A DNA stretch of 64,000 nucleotides from UBA4951 sp963648925 (GCA_963648925.1 CAVJFO010000002.1:1-64000); one strand, 5' to 3'; shown: positions 16,215-24,307, numbered from the stretch's first letter. Notes: generated by a model from the letters alone, not told the origin. Translations and numbers: made by a program.

Positions 16215-18404
16215 ATGAAAAAGTATAAAAAGATATGTGCAATAGGATTAGCCTCTATTTTACTTTGCGCTTGTTCTGGCAATGATTCTTCGTCTTCCTC
16301 TGATTCTTTTGAAGAAAGTTCATCGGTTGGAAAGTCGGAAACTTCATCCTCTTCAAGTGAACAAACAGAATCCAAATGGAGTGCGGAACTTCAAACTTTA
16401 ATGAAGCAATATTGTGGAGAAGTTCTTCCATATCCAGAAGGAATGCTAAGTGGCGAAGTTTCTTTCAAAGTAGCAAAGGGCACCAATGGTGAGGATATTC
16501 TTCAAATCACCGATGAATCCGATTCTTTTACTTTAGGCGATTATTACGAAATGCTTGAAGATAACAATTGGTATGCAATTAGAGGGTATAACAATAATCC
16601 CGAGCGCCGTTCAAATGACAAGCCTTTTTATGAATTAACGAAAAGCAACGCCAAAGTTGGTTACGATCTTTCTTATACTTTTAGAGACGCCGATGAAAGC
16701 TCGACTGACTCTCATCCTTCCGGAAACGTTATTTTGTGTTACAACAACCTAACGACAGATTTAGCTGACGCTACAACATGGAACGAAAACGATCTTGAAA
16801 CAATGAAGAAAGCCATAACGGTTTCCTTGCCTTTTTTCAAAATGGGAATCAATTATGTTTCTCATCAATCCTCCGAAGACGTTTTATTGATGTATGATTA
16901 TTCAACGATTGATTTAAGGGAAAGTGCGCTTGTGGCCTTAGAAGATGATGGCTACGTGATAGAGGCACAATTAAGCAAGGTCTACAATATGCATATTCTT
17001 CGCAAGTTTTTAGCGGATGGATCCTTTATTTCAGTGAGCTTATCTTATACAAACGGGAATTATTTCCAATTTGGCTATTCCGCTAACCCTCAAGTTAGCA
17101 CCACTTGGCCATCATCAATTCTTGAAAATATCGAAAATAGCAGCGGTATTACAGTTCCATCTTTTACCGCGCCTGATATAACTAAATACTATTCATACGA
17201 TAAGAACGGCAAGGTTTACATCTACGCCGAAACTCAAACAAATATTGAGTATGACACTAATTATTATTCTCTTCTAGAAGAAGCGGGTATTTATGGCGAT
17301 GGTTGGGGAAACTTTGCTACTTGGGATGAAACCGTTTCTCTGAACGCGAGTATCCTTTATAACTACGAAGGACAAATCGCCGTCCAATACGCTTTCTGTA
17401 TTCTTGTTCAATTAACTACGCCAACATCTAATTTCTCTAATTCTTGGCCAAGCGAGGCGATTTCTTCTTTCCTAAATGAAAAAAGCATTAACGTTACTTG
17501 CCCAACGCCAACGAATATAGGAAGTTCAGAGCAGGTTAAATACCAAACGGCAAAGGACGAAAAGAATAGAGATATATTAAGAGTTCAAGTTCTTGATAAA
17601 GACGCTTCATCATATAAGAAAATGGCATCTTTCTTTGAAAACGAAGCGTATTTTGACGGAGTTAATGACGATAGTGAATTATATTTCGAGGATCCTACAG
17701 GAGCTCTTCGTTTAACCTTCAGAAGAGAAAATGGCGTTACGATAATCGATATTGGCTCTGGTTCAAAGACAAAACATACTCCAGTATTCTCATTTGTGGA
17801 AACCGAAATGAGCATCGGAAGAGGCAGTTCAAGTCAACTTCACTTAAATGTTTCGATGTTGCCATATGAAATAACATTCTCTTCAAATGACGAAGAAGGA
17901 ATGGTAACAGTCGATAAGAACGGCTTAGTAACCGTTTCTAGCGATGCAACAATTGGAAAAGAAGTAACAATAACTGCGTCATTAAAAGCGCCAAATGAAG
18001 AAAACGCTAGAGTTGTTACTTGTGTTATAAAGGTTGTTGAAAGAACTCCTTATACTACCTTAACGGCTATGAATGAATTAGTTAAGAGACTCAATGCTTA
18101 TCTTGCTCTCACCGATACCAAAGACGCTTTGTATACTTGCTATAACAAAGACGAGGATTATTATTACGTTTTGCATAACTTTGTTGGGTCTTCTTGGAAG
18201 TTAGAAACAATTCAACAAATCGTTGCGGATAATCTTTTGCTTGAAGAATATACATTAAAAACCAATTGGACAAAATCAACATCAAGCCACGGAAATCCAA
18301 TGTATACATGCCAATATAGCGGAGATGGAATGACGGTTGAATATTCAATCACAATCAACAACACCATTATTCTTTTCGAGATGAGAACATTTGTCGAAGA
18401 ATAA
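16215..18404 (+). CDS. Large lipoprotein with repeated domains and an Ig-like (BIG2-type) module
   Basis: 729 residues. The signal peptide ends at lipobox LLCAC (Cys20), then comes a Ser/Glu-rich spacer to about residue 54. At least four degenerate repeats of roughly 105-130 residues start with a Trp (about residues 55, 188, 297 and 410), each with a pattern of Pro, a Tyr-rich strand set and a 'YY..LLEDxGY'-like helix. Around residues 540-615 a bacterial Ig-like stretch (VTVDKNGLVTVSSDA) is visible, and a fifth repeat-like unit closes the protein. It is surface-anchored and I recognise no function. Start 16215 is fixed by AAGGAG (16202-16207). Confidence 0.78.
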   Translation: MKKYKKICAIGLASILLCACSGNDSSSSSDSFEESSSVGKSETSSSSSEQTESKWSAELQTLMKQYCGEVLPYPEGMLSGEVSFKVAKGTNGEDILQITDESDSFTLGDYYEMLEDNNWYAIRGYNNNPERRSNDKPFYELTKSNAKVGYDLSYTFRDADESSTDSHPSGNVILCYNNLTTDLADATTWNENDLETMKKAITVSLPFFKMGINYVSHQSSEDVLLMYDYSTIDLRESALVALEDDGYVIEAQLSKVYNMHILRKFLADGSFISVSLSYTNGNYFQFGYSANPQVSTTWPSSILENIENSSGITVPSFTAPDITKYYSYDKNGKVYIYAETQTNIEYDTNYYSLLEEAGIYGDGWGNFATWDETVSLNASILYNYEGQIAVQYAFCILVQLTTPTSNFSNSWPSEAISSFLNEKSINVTCPTPTNIGSSEQVKYQTAKDEKNRDILRVQVLDKDASSYKKMASFFENEAYFDGVNDDSELYFEDPTGALRLTFRRENGVTIIDIGSGSKTKHTPVFSFVETEMSIGRGSSSQLHLNVSMLPYEITFSSNDEEGMVTVDKNGLVTVSSDATIGKEVTITASLKAPNEENARVVTCVIKVVERTPYTTLTAMNELVKRLNAYLALTDTKDALYTCYNKDEDYYYVLHNFVGSSWKLETIQQIVADNLLLEEYTLKTNWTKSTSSHGNPMYTCQYSGDGMTVEYSITINNTIILFEMRTFVEE

Positions 18405-18431
18405 TAAATGCAATAGCAAACAACGATAAGA

Positions 18432-18457
18432 AGGGCCTTGAAACAAAGGCTCTTTTT
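18432..18457 (+). terminator. Terminator of the large lipoprotein gene
   Basis: Stem AGGGCCTT / AAGGCTCT (one GU) with loop GAAACA, then TTTTC. Confidence 0.82.
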
Positions 18458-18467
18458 CAAAAACCAC

Positions 18468-18496
18468 TTGCACAAAAGTTTTTTCGATAGTAATAT
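18468..18496 (+). promoter_or_regulatory. Promoter of initiator tRNA
   Basis: TTGCAC (18468-18473), 17-base spacer, TAATAT (18491-18496). Confidence 0.6.
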
Positions 18497-18525
18497 ACAT
18501 AGGCTGCAAAAAGCAGCATGCATAT

Positions 18526-18600
18526 CGCGGAGTAGAGCAGCGGTAGCTCATCAGGCCCATAACCTGGGGGTCGGTGGTTCGATTCCATCCTCCGCAACCA
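18526..18600 (+). tRNA. Initiator tRNA-fMet (CAT)
   Basis: Acceptor CGCGGAG / CTCCGCA with the C1 x A72 mismatch that marks bacterial initiator tRNA. Anticodon loop CCCATAA, discriminator A and encoded CCA. Confidence 0.94.
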
Positions 18601-18614
18601 TTCGTATTGATGGC

Positions 18615-18642
18615 CCGAATTGAACAACAATTCGGCTTTTAT
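18615..18642 (+). terminator. Terminator after tRNA-fMet
   Basis: Stem CCGAATT / AATTCGG with a 7-base loop, followed by CTTTTATT. Confidence 0.75.
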
Positions 18643-18660
18643 TATAAATAAAAAATTAAT

Positions 18661-18800
18661 TCAATTAATTAGGCGAGAATCAAACCATTCTTTTTCTTTT
18701 TCATTAGGTGTTAATCCTTTATTAGCGGAGTGTATTCTAACATTTTTATAAAATTCAAAATATGCAGATAAATATTCTTTGATGACTCGCGAGGTTCTTC
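18661..18800 (-). pseudogene. IS3-family transposase C-terminal remnant
   Basis: Minus-strand reading gives about 45 residues ending at a stop at 18661-18663, with core VIKEYLSAYFEFYKN followed by VRIHSANKGLTPNEKE. This is the C-terminal end of an IS3-type integrase-core transposase, whose hallmark there is 'YNxxRIHSxLGxxSPxE'. No upstream transposase, orfA or terminal repeats remain. It abuts the truncated toxin frame on the opposite strand near 18790, so the insertion or a later deletion removed the body of the toxin gene. Confidence 0.72.
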
Positions 18801-19056
18801 TAGAAGAATTCGAGAAATTCATGCAAGAAATCATGAACAAGTTGCAAAAGATTTCTTTAATAAAATAGCCAAAGGCGGTATTTTAGATTTGAAGACGCTA
18901 CCTGGTGGAGTTGTATCGAGATTAAAAGATGGCAGTACAATTTCTTATAGAAAAATTACTAGTTCGCCTAATAGCCCGGCCGTTGAAATTAGATTTAGAT
19001 CAGCGAGTTCAAAATATGGAATTAATGATCAAAAAATACATTTTGTACAAGATTAA
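18772..19056 (+). pseudogene. Truncated polymorphic toxin C-terminal domain
   Basis: An open stretch without a start codon or ribosome site that ends at TAA 19054-19056. About 90 residues read as a conserved domain end: EIHARNHEQVAKDFFNKIA, then GGVVSRLKDGSTISYRKI, SSPNSPAVEIRF and a terminal QKIHFVQD. This pattern ('DGs.I.yR..s.S.SPAveI...KIHF') is what I know as the C-terminal toxin tip of Firmicutes polymorphic toxins. The N-terminal secretion and repeat part is missing, replaced by the IS3 remnant. The next gene is its likely immunity partner. Confidence 0.6.
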
Positions 19057-19077
19057 TTAATGGAGGATAATATTATT

Positions 19078-19635
19078 ATGGTTAATTTTTGTTTAAAAGA
19101 TGAAGAAAAGAATTTACTCAAAAGTTTAATTGGCAAAAAACTAATTAAGTATAGACATGATCCTTTAGATAAATTTGGAGGAGAAACAGTTTATGGCCGA
19201 GTAGAATTATTTTTCAACGATACTATTATATTGATTGATTACGACTATGAAGCTTATCCGTTATTTGGAAATACTGTTGACGATCATCCTAAATTTTCTA
19301 TAAAAATAATTAAAGAAGCAGAAGCTACATCTGCTTTGCAAAATACTAGTCAAATTAACATCAAGTTCGATGAAATCTTAACTTCAATAACTTTAGTAGA
19401 AGAATATACAAATGTCGAATGGGATGGCAAAAAAGATGATGTTAGAATTTTGACTGCTATTATATTTAAATTTGGAAATAAGGAAATTGCCTTACAAGGT
19501 GATTATATGATTCCTCTAGTTGATATATTTAAAGGAGAGAATACAAAAGAAAAATTGGCTAAGCCTGGGGAAGAGTTTGACAATGATCCAGAAACTAAAT
19601 TTACAGTTACTAGAGATTTTGTTGAATTACATTAA
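19078..19635 (+). CDS. Probable immunity protein for the truncated toxin
   Basis: About 185 residues, acidic, no signal peptide. The opening (LIGKKLIKYRHDPLDKF and VYGRVELFFNDTIILI) resembles small cytosolic proteins that follow toxin tips in Firmicutes. Start 19078 is chosen because GGAGG (19062-19066) precedes it; the earlier ATG at 19060 contains that site. It lies 21 bases after the toxin stop, the normal toxin-immunity spacing, and has its own terminator. It is intact although the toxin is broken, so it may be an orphan immunity gene protecting against kin toxins (inference). Confidence 0.62.
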   Translation: MVNFCLKDEEKNLLKSLIGKKLIKYRHDPLDKFGGETVYGRVELFFNDTIILIDYDYEAYPLFGNTVDDHPKFSIKIIKEAEATSALQNTSQINIKFDEILTSITLVEEYTNVEWDGKKDDVRILTAIIFKFGNKEIALQGDYMIPLVDIFKGENTKEKLAKPGEEFDNDPETKFTVTRDFVELH

Positions 19636-19644
19636 TTAAAAAAT

Positions 19645-19684
19645 ATATTAACTTCGTTGCGCTCGACATATTAACTTTGTTGCG
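19645..19684 (+). repeat. Tandem direct repeat of 17 bases
   Basis: ATATTAACTTCGTTGCG at 19645-19661 and ATATTAACTTTGTTGCG at 19668-19684, one mismatch, 23-base period. Possibly a scar of element excision or a protein-binding repeat at the downstream edge of the toxin/immunity remnant. Confidence 0.6.
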
Positions 19685-19704
19685 TAAAGAATATTGAATT
19701 AGAT

Positions 19705-19737
19705 GTCGGAATCAGAAATAATTCCGACTTTTTTTTG
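19705..19737 (+). terminator. Terminator after the immunity-like gene
   Basis: Perfect 8-bp stem GTCGGAAT / ATTCCGAC, then nine T. From here to 19898 there is no convincing gene; a short open stretch (19736-19846, core KADKLTKDSGYIFEFLKR) may be another gene remnant. Confidence 0.92.
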
Positions 19738-19898
19738 TAAAAAAACTTTTTATGGCAAATATAACTATAAAAAGGCCGACAAACTAACAAAAGATAGCGG
19801 TTATATTTTTGAATTTCTAAAACGTTTAAGTGAATCAATTTTGTAAAAGAAAGTACTTTCAAATAGCAAAAAAGACCATGTTTGCTAAAATAATAACC

Positions 19899-20438
19899 AT
19901 GAATATTACAGTTTATTTAGGCGCATCTAAAGGTAACAATCCTATTTTTGAAGAAAGATGCAAGGAATTAGGCGAATGGATCGCTAAAGAAGGAAACACG
20001 TTAATTTATGGCGGTTCAAAGACCGGTCTTATGGGAACATTGGCTGAAAATGTCATTAAGAATGGCGGAAAAGCAATTGGCGTTGAACCTAGATTTTTTA
20101 TCGAAGAAGAAGTCCAATATGATGAACTTAGCGAACTTATCATTACGGAAGATATGGCAGAAAGAAAAGCTAAAATGATTGAACTAGGTGATGCTTTTAT
20201 CGCTTTTCCTGGTGGCAGCGGAACATTAGAAGAAATCTCTGAAGTAATATCTAAAATAAGTCTAAAACAACTACATGTCCCCGCTATTTTTTATAATATA
20301 GATGGCTATTATAACGAATTGAAGAGTTTTTTCGAAAAGATGAAGAATGAAGGATTCTCTAATGAGGAAAGATTGAAAAACGTTTATTTTTTAAGCGGCT
20401 TAGAAGAAATATCATCTGTAATTAGTAATTTTAGATAA
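19899..20438 (+). CDS. LOG-family (TIGR00730) nucleotide phosphoribohydrolase-like protein
   Basis: 179 residues with a Rossmann fold. The start VYLGASKGNNP and the catalytic signature PGGSGTLEE are those of the LOG/cytokinin-activating family, which cleaves N6-modified or plain AMP to base plus ribose-5-phosphate. A nearby Arg/Lys (MAERKAKM) also fits the active site. The ATG at 19899 matches the family start; upstream in-frame ATGs at 19830 and 19878 would add unrelated residues. A housekeeping role in nucleotide turnover is likely. It stands alone. Confidence 0.88.
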   Translation: MNITVYLGASKGNNPIFEERCKELGEWIAKEGNTLIYGGSKTGLMGTLAENVIKNGGKAIGVEPRFFIEEEVQYDELSELIITEDMAERKAKMIELGDAFIAFPGGSGTLEEISEVISKISLKQLHVPAIFYNIDGYYNELKSFFEKMKNEGFSNEERLKNVYFLSGLEEISSVISNFR

Positions 20439-20605
20439 TCGTAAACCATATTTAAGAAAAATAATTGAGACATGTATGTGTTTTTCGCAAAGAAAATGTC
20501 ATATTTTTCTTCTTTTTATAGCGCATCTTATGTTTTTGAACATCATTCGTTGAGTTGTATCTACGATTAGTATTGGTTAGAATAGATAGCCGTTAATTAT
20601 TAAAT

Positions 20606-20614
20606 TGGTATAAT
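20606..20614 (+). promoter_or_regulatory. Extended minus-10 promoter of the glycosyltransferase operon
   Basis: TGG-TATAAT; no clear minus-35 is needed for an extended minus-10. The 170 bases before it (20439-20605) hold nothing recognisable. Confidence 0.5.
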
Positions 20615-20639
20615 TTAATTACGAAATGGAGGAAGGCGA

Positions 20640-21788
20640 ATGCTGATAACTTTGATAGCTGATGTATTTGGACAAGCGAATAACGGAACGACAATTGCCG
20701 CTCTTCATTTGATTGCGGCGTTAAAAAAAGCCGGACACGAAGTAAGAGTTGTTTGCCCAGACAAAGATAAGCAAAGTAAAAAAGATTTTTATATTGTAGA
20801 TACGTATTGGGTTGGCCCATTCCAAAGCATCGTTGATAAGAATGGCGTTTCTTTGGCCAAACCAGACCAAAAAACATTAGAAGAAGCTCTTAAAGATTCA
20901 GATTTAGTTTACGCGATGATGCCTTTTGCTACCGCAAGAAAGGCCGTTAAGATGGCTAAAGAGAAGAATTTGCCAATTGTTGCAGGTTTCCACGTCCAAG
21001 CCGAAAACGTAACGGCGCATTTCTTTAATCTGATGTCCTCGCATATCGCTAATAATTATGTTTATAAAAACTTTTGGAAACATTTCTATAAAGATGTAGA
21101 CGCAATTCACTATCCAACGCAATTCATCAAAGACACTTTTGAAAAGGCTGTTGGTGAAAAAACCAATGGATACGTTATATCTAACGGCATATCAAAGGAT
21201 TTCAAACATTTAGATATTGAAAGAAGCGAAGAATTAAAGGGAAAATTCGTTATTTTGATGTGCGGAAGATATTCTAAGGAAAAGAAACAAACCTTATTGA
21301 TTAAAGCGGTTGCTAAATCCAAACATAAGGACGATATCCAAATCGTTTTCGCTGGAAGCGGCCCTCGTTTAAAAGAAATGCAACGTTGTGCAGAAAAGAA
21401 TGGCATTAAACCGATATACCGTTTCTTCCAAAAAGAAGAATTGGTCCAATATCTAAACATGTCTGATTTATATGTTCATACTTCGGAAATAGAAATCGAG
21501 GCAATCTCTTGTTTAGAGGCGCTTTCTTGCGGGCTTGTTCCTCTTATTAACAATTCCCCTAAATCTGCAACAAGAACCTTCGCTCTTGATGAAAAATGCC
21601 TTTTTAAGCTCAATGACGCTAATGATTTAGCAAAAAAGATCGATTACTGGTATGAACATCCAGAAGAAAAAGAAGCGTTAGCTAAGAAATACATATCCTA
21701 TTGTCATCAATTTGATTTTGATGATTGCATGGACAAAATGGTCGCGATGGTCGAAGAAGTGGCCGCAAAAAAGAAAGAAAAAGCATGA
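20640..21788 (+). CDS. GT4-family glycosyltransferase
   Basis: 382 residues, GT-B fold. Residues 1-40 hold the acceptor-side start (ADVFGQANNGTTIAALHLI). The donor domain has LMCGRYSKEKKQ, FAGSGP and the C-terminal EIEIEAISCLEALSCGLVPL signature with the retaining EX7E pattern. Such enzymes transfer a sugar from a nucleotide sugar to lipids or polysaccharide. GGAGG (20628-20632) precedes the start. The stop overlaps the next ATG as ATGA, so it is coupled to the acyltransferase-like gene. Glycolipid synthesis, as with diacylglycerol glucosyltransferases, is the likely setting (inference). Confidence 0.87.
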   Translation: MLITLIADVFGQANNGTTIAALHLIAALKKAGHEVRVVCPDKDKQSKKDFYIVDTYWVGPFQSIVDKNGVSLAKPDQKTLEEALKDSDLVYAMMPFATARKAVKMAKEKNLPIVAGFHVQAENVTAHFFNLMSSHIANNYVYKNFWKHFYKDVDAIHYPTQFIKDTFEKAVGEKTNGYVISNGISKDFKHLDIERSEELKGKFVILMCGRYSKEKKQTLLIKAVAKSKHKDDIQIVFAGSGPRLKEMQRCAEKNGIKPIYRFFQKEELVQYLNMSDLYVHTSEIEIEAISCLEALSCGLVPLINNSPKSATRTFALDEKCLFKLNDANDLAKKIDYWYEHPEEKEALAKKYISYCHQFDFDDCMDKMVAMVEEVAAKKKEKA

Positions 21789-22588
21789 AAGTAAAGAAAA
21801 CCATATATTATTCCGATCCAATAAATGATGATTTTTCAGGAAGTAAATTTAAAAGCGTCCCTCTTCCGAAAAACTATAAATTTTTCGTTTGGCGTCCAGT
21901 TTATTGGGTTTTTCAGGAATTCTTATACTACGTTATTGCAGTCCCTATAATGTGGATCGTCGGCAAAATCGGCTGGGGATACAAGGTTAGAGGAAGAAAA
22001 AAGCTTAAGAAAGCCCACATCGGAAGAAAAGGGTATTTTATCTATGGCAACCATACGACTAGAGCAGATTCCTTTTTTGCGCCTGTTGGCATATGCTTGC
22101 CCCGTCATACCTATATCATTACTTCAGATAACGTAATGGCTCATCGAATTTTGATCCCTTTGCTAAGGATGCTAGCGGCCATTCCTTTGCCTTCTTATCC
22201 AGAACAAGTCGAATCCTTCAATGAATGTATAAGAAAAAGGTATCGTCGCGGTAATCCTATAGTTATCTTTCCTGAAGCTCATATTTGGCCTTATTGCACA
22301 AGAATCAGACCATTCCCTGAGCAATCATTCACTTATCCAGCCCAACTTGGCGCCCCAGTTTTTGGAATGTGCGTTACTTATGAAGAACATAAGATACTCA
22401 AATTCATGAAACCTAGGGCTATTATTCATCTTTCAGATCCGATATACCCAGATATGTCTAAGCCATTAGGCGAAAGAACTCATCTTCTTCGTGAAGCGGT
22501 CTACAATTACATGGAAGACACATCGGCTTCCTTAGATAACGTTGAGTATTGGCGTTATATCTACCGTAAAAAAGAAGAAAACAAGTAA
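21785..22588 (+). CDS. PlsC-like acyltransferase domain protein
   Basis: 267 residues. A hydrophobic helix near residues 40-60 anchors it. The acyltransferase block I is NHTTRAD (HX4D present), and the block III equivalent reads FPEAHIWP, where the usual FPEG has Ala in place of Gly. It probably moves an acyl chain onto a lipid precursor, in partnership with the preceding glycosyltransferase (ATGA overlap). It is more divergent than the true PlsC encoded at 61002. Confidence 0.8.
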   Translation: MKVKKTIYYSDPINDDFSGSKFKSVPLPKNYKFFVWRPVYWVFQEFLYYVIAVPIMWIVGKIGWGYKVRGRKKLKKAHIGRKGYFIYGNHTTRADSFFAPVGICLPRHTYIITSDNVMAHRILIPLLRMLAAIPLPSYPEQVESFNECIRKRYRRGNPIVIFPEAHIWPYCTRIRPFPEQSFTYPAQLGAPVFGMCVTYEEHKILKFMKPRAIIHLSDPIYPDMSKPLGERTHLLREAVYNYMEDTSASLDNVEYWRYIYRKKEENK

Positions 22589-22623
22589 ATCAAATCTTTA
22601 CAAAGTTAGATAAAACTAACATA

Positions 22624-22652
22624 AACGCTCATTTTTGTGAGCGTTTTCTTTT
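22624..22652 (+). terminator. Terminator of the glycosyltransferase/acyltransferase operon
   Basis: Stem AACGCTCA / TGAGCGTT with loop TTTTTG, then TTCTTTT. Confidence 0.92.
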
Positions 22653-22678
22653 GTAGAATTTGAATTCTTTGATATATT
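22651..22678 (+). promoter_or_regulatory. Promoter of rubrerythrin
   Basis: TTGTAG (22651-22656), 16-base spacer, TATATT (22673-22678). TAGGAGGT (22689-22696) is the ribosome site. Confidence 0.5.
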
Positions 22679-22702
22679 TAAATCATCTAGGAGGTACTTC
22701 AA

Positions 22703-23236
22703 ATGGAATTAAAAGGAAGTAAAACTGAACAAAATCTTAAAACCGCATTCGCAGGCGAAAGCCAAGCCCACACGAAATATCAATATTTCGCCTCAAAAGC
22801 CCGCAAAGAGGGATATGAACAAATAGCAGCCATCTTTGAAGAAACAAGTGGAAATGAAAAAGAGCACGCTAAAATCTGGTTTAAATATTTAAACGGCATT
22901 GGAACAACAATCGAAAATCTCGAAGCAGCTGCCGCTGGTGAAGACTATGAATTCACTGATATGTACAAACAATTCGAAGCTGAGGCAAGAGAAGAAGGCT
23001 TTATCGAAATCGCCAATAAATTCAAAATGGTTGGGTTAATCGAAAAGGAACACGAAGATCGCTACAGAGCCTTAGTTGAGAAAGTAAAAGGCGGAGTGGT
23101 TTATGTCGGAGATGACCTCTCAGTTTGGAAATGCCGTAACTGTGGACATATTGTAGTTGGCAAATATGCACCTAAAATTTGCCCAGTTTGCGCTCATCCT
23201 CAATCTTTCTTTGAACTTCGTGCAAAGAATTATTAA
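22703..23236 (+). CDS. rbr: Rubrerythrin
   Basis: 177 residues. The N-terminal four-helix ferritin-like di-iron domain has ESQAHTKYQYFA and a second Glu/His set (GNEKEHAKIW, GLIEKEHEDRY). The C-terminal rubredoxin-type zinc-ribbon/iron site is CRNCG ... CPVCAH. It reduces hydrogen peroxide in anaerobes using electrons from rubredoxin or NADH oxidoreductases. A monocistronic gene with strong ribosome site and terminator. Its presence supports an anaerobic lifestyle. Confidence 0.96.
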   Translation: MELKGSKTEQNLKTAFAGESQAHTKYQYFASKARKEGYEQIAAIFEETSGNEKEHAKIWFKYLNGIGTTIENLEAAAAGEDYEFTDMYKQFEAEAREEGFIEIANKFKMVGLIEKEHEDRYRALVEKVKGGVVYVGDDLSVWKCRNCGHIVVGKYAPKICPVCAHPQSFFELRAKNY

Positions 23237-23244
23237 GCATTTTT

Positions 23245-23268
23245 AAGGGCTCAAATGGGCCCTTTTTT
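23245..23268 (+). terminator. Terminator of rubrerythrin
   Basis: Stem AAGGGC / GCCCTT with an 8-base loop, then a T-run. Confidence 0.88.
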
Positions 23269-23308
23269 GCTTTTTTAGAAGAAATATGATTTTTTAGAAA
23301 TTTTTTTC

Positions 23309-23337
23309 TTGCAAAAAATAACTAAAGTAGGCATAAT
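23309..23337 (+). promoter_or_regulatory. Promoter of tRNA-Asp/tRNA-Phe
   Basis: TTGCAA (23309-23314), 17-base spacer, CATAAT (23332-23337). Confidence 0.62.
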
Positions 23338-23351
23338 TCTTTATGCGCCTT

Positions 23352-23428
23352 GGACCATTGGTGTAGCGGCCTAACATGTCTCCCTGTCACGGAGAAGACC
23401 ACGAGTTCGAATCTCGTATGGTCCGCCA
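23352..23428 (+). tRNA. tRNA-Asp (GTC)
   Basis: Acceptor GGACCAT / ATGGTCC, anticodon stem TCTCC / GGAGA with loop CTGTCAC (anticodon GTC), T loop TTCGAAT, discriminator G and encoded CCA. Confidence 0.95.
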
Positions 23429-23437
23429 AGTACGCGT

Positions 23438-23514
23438 GGCCCGGTAGCTCAGTTGGTAGTAGCAAAGGACTGAAAATCCTTGTGTCGCCGGTTCGAGCCC
23501 GGCTTGGGCCACCA
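23438..23514 (+). tRNA. tRNA-Phe (GAA), unusual D arm
   Basis: Acceptor GGCCCGG / TTGGGCC (two GU), anticodon stem AAGGA / TCCTT with loop CTGAAAA (anticodon GAA), T loop TTCGAGC, ACCA end. The D arm reads GCTCAGTTGGTAGTAGC, where the usual form ends GGTAGAGC, so there is an extra base and only three standard D-stem pairs. Confidence 0.9.
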
Positions 23515-23523
23515 TTAGAATCT

Positions 23524-23548
23524 AACCTGATGAAAATCAGGTTTTTTT
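23524..23548 (+). terminator. Terminator after tRNA-Asp/Phe
   Basis: Stem AACCTGAT / ATCAGGTT with loop GAAA, then a T-run. Confidence 0.93.
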
Positions 23549-23550
23549 CT

Positions 23551-23578
23551 TTGATTTTTGCTAATTTTTAATTATATT
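23551..23578 (+). promoter_or_regulatory. Promoter of the MacB-type ABC operon (leaderless)
   Basis: TTGATT (23551-23556), 16-base spacer, TATATT (23573-23578). The minus-10 ends six bases before the ATG at 23585, so there is no room for a ribosome site. Confidence 0.6.
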
Positions 23579-23584
23579 AATCAC

Positions 23585-24307
23585 ATGCAATCCAATTTAA
23601 AAGATAAATACATAATGCAAGCGAAGGAATTAAATAAGACCTTCTCATCTGGCACTAGCCAAGTTCACGCTGTGAATAATATATCTTTTAACATTAAAGA
23701 AGGAGAGCTTGTTGTAATAGTTGGTCCATCAGGTGCTGGAAAATCCACTCTTTTAAACCTTATTGGCGGAATGGACGCCCCAACAAGCGGTTCTTTGATT
23801 ATCGATAATGAAGACATCGCTAAATATACCAAACGTCAATTAACTGATTACCGTAGAAATATGGTTGGTTTTGTTTTTCAGTTTTACAATTTGATGCCAA
23901 ATTTAACGGCAAAAGAGAATATCGAGTTGTCCACAGAATTAAAAAAAGACGCCCTAGATCCAGAAAAATGTCTTCGTTTAGTTGGCTTAGGGGATAGGAT
24001 TAATAATTTTCCATCGCAACTATCGGGTGGAGAACAACAACGTGTATCCATAGCTAGAGCAATAGCTAAAAATCCTAAAATCATTCTTTGCGATGAACCA
24101 ACAGGTGCTCTTGATTATGTTACAGGCAAAGAAATTCTTTCTCTTTTGGCAAACGCCTCAAGAAACGAGAAAAAAACTGTTGTTATTGTTACCCACAATA
24201 GTGCATTAACGAAAATGGCCGACCATCTTTTAAGAATAAAAAATGGTGAAATAATTGAAGATACATATAATTATTCGCCAATGGATATCAAGGATATCGA
24301 GTGGTAA
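23585..24307 (+). CDS. MacB/LolD-type ABC exporter ATP-binding protein
   Basis: 240 residues from the ATG at 23585 (a second in-frame ATG is at 23615). Walker A GPSGAGKST, Q-loop FVFQFYNLMPNLTAKENIE, signature LSGGEQQRVSIARA and Walker B IILCDEPTGALD are all intact and of the LolD/MacB subfamily that works with FtsX-type permeases. It energises the permease encoded seven bases downstream, in peptide, lipid or drug efflux, or as a mechanotransmission module. Confidence 0.92.
   Translation: MQSNLKDKYIMQAKELNKTFSSGTSQVHAVNNISFNIKEGELVVIVGPSGAGKSTLLNLIGGMDAPTSGSLIIDNEDIAKYTKRQLTDYRRNMVGFVFQFYNLMPNLTAKENIELSTELKKDALDPEKCLRLVGLGDRINNFPSQLSGGEQQRVSIARAIAKNPKIILCDEPTGALDYVTGKEILSLLANASRNEKKTVVIVTHNSALTKMADHLLRIKNGEIIEDTYNYSPMDIKDIEW

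Noticed and set aside
19703..19846. 47-codon reading frame after the immunity-like gene
   Set aside because: It starts inside a strong terminator, lacks a ribosome site and matches nothing known; mentioned only as a possible remnant.
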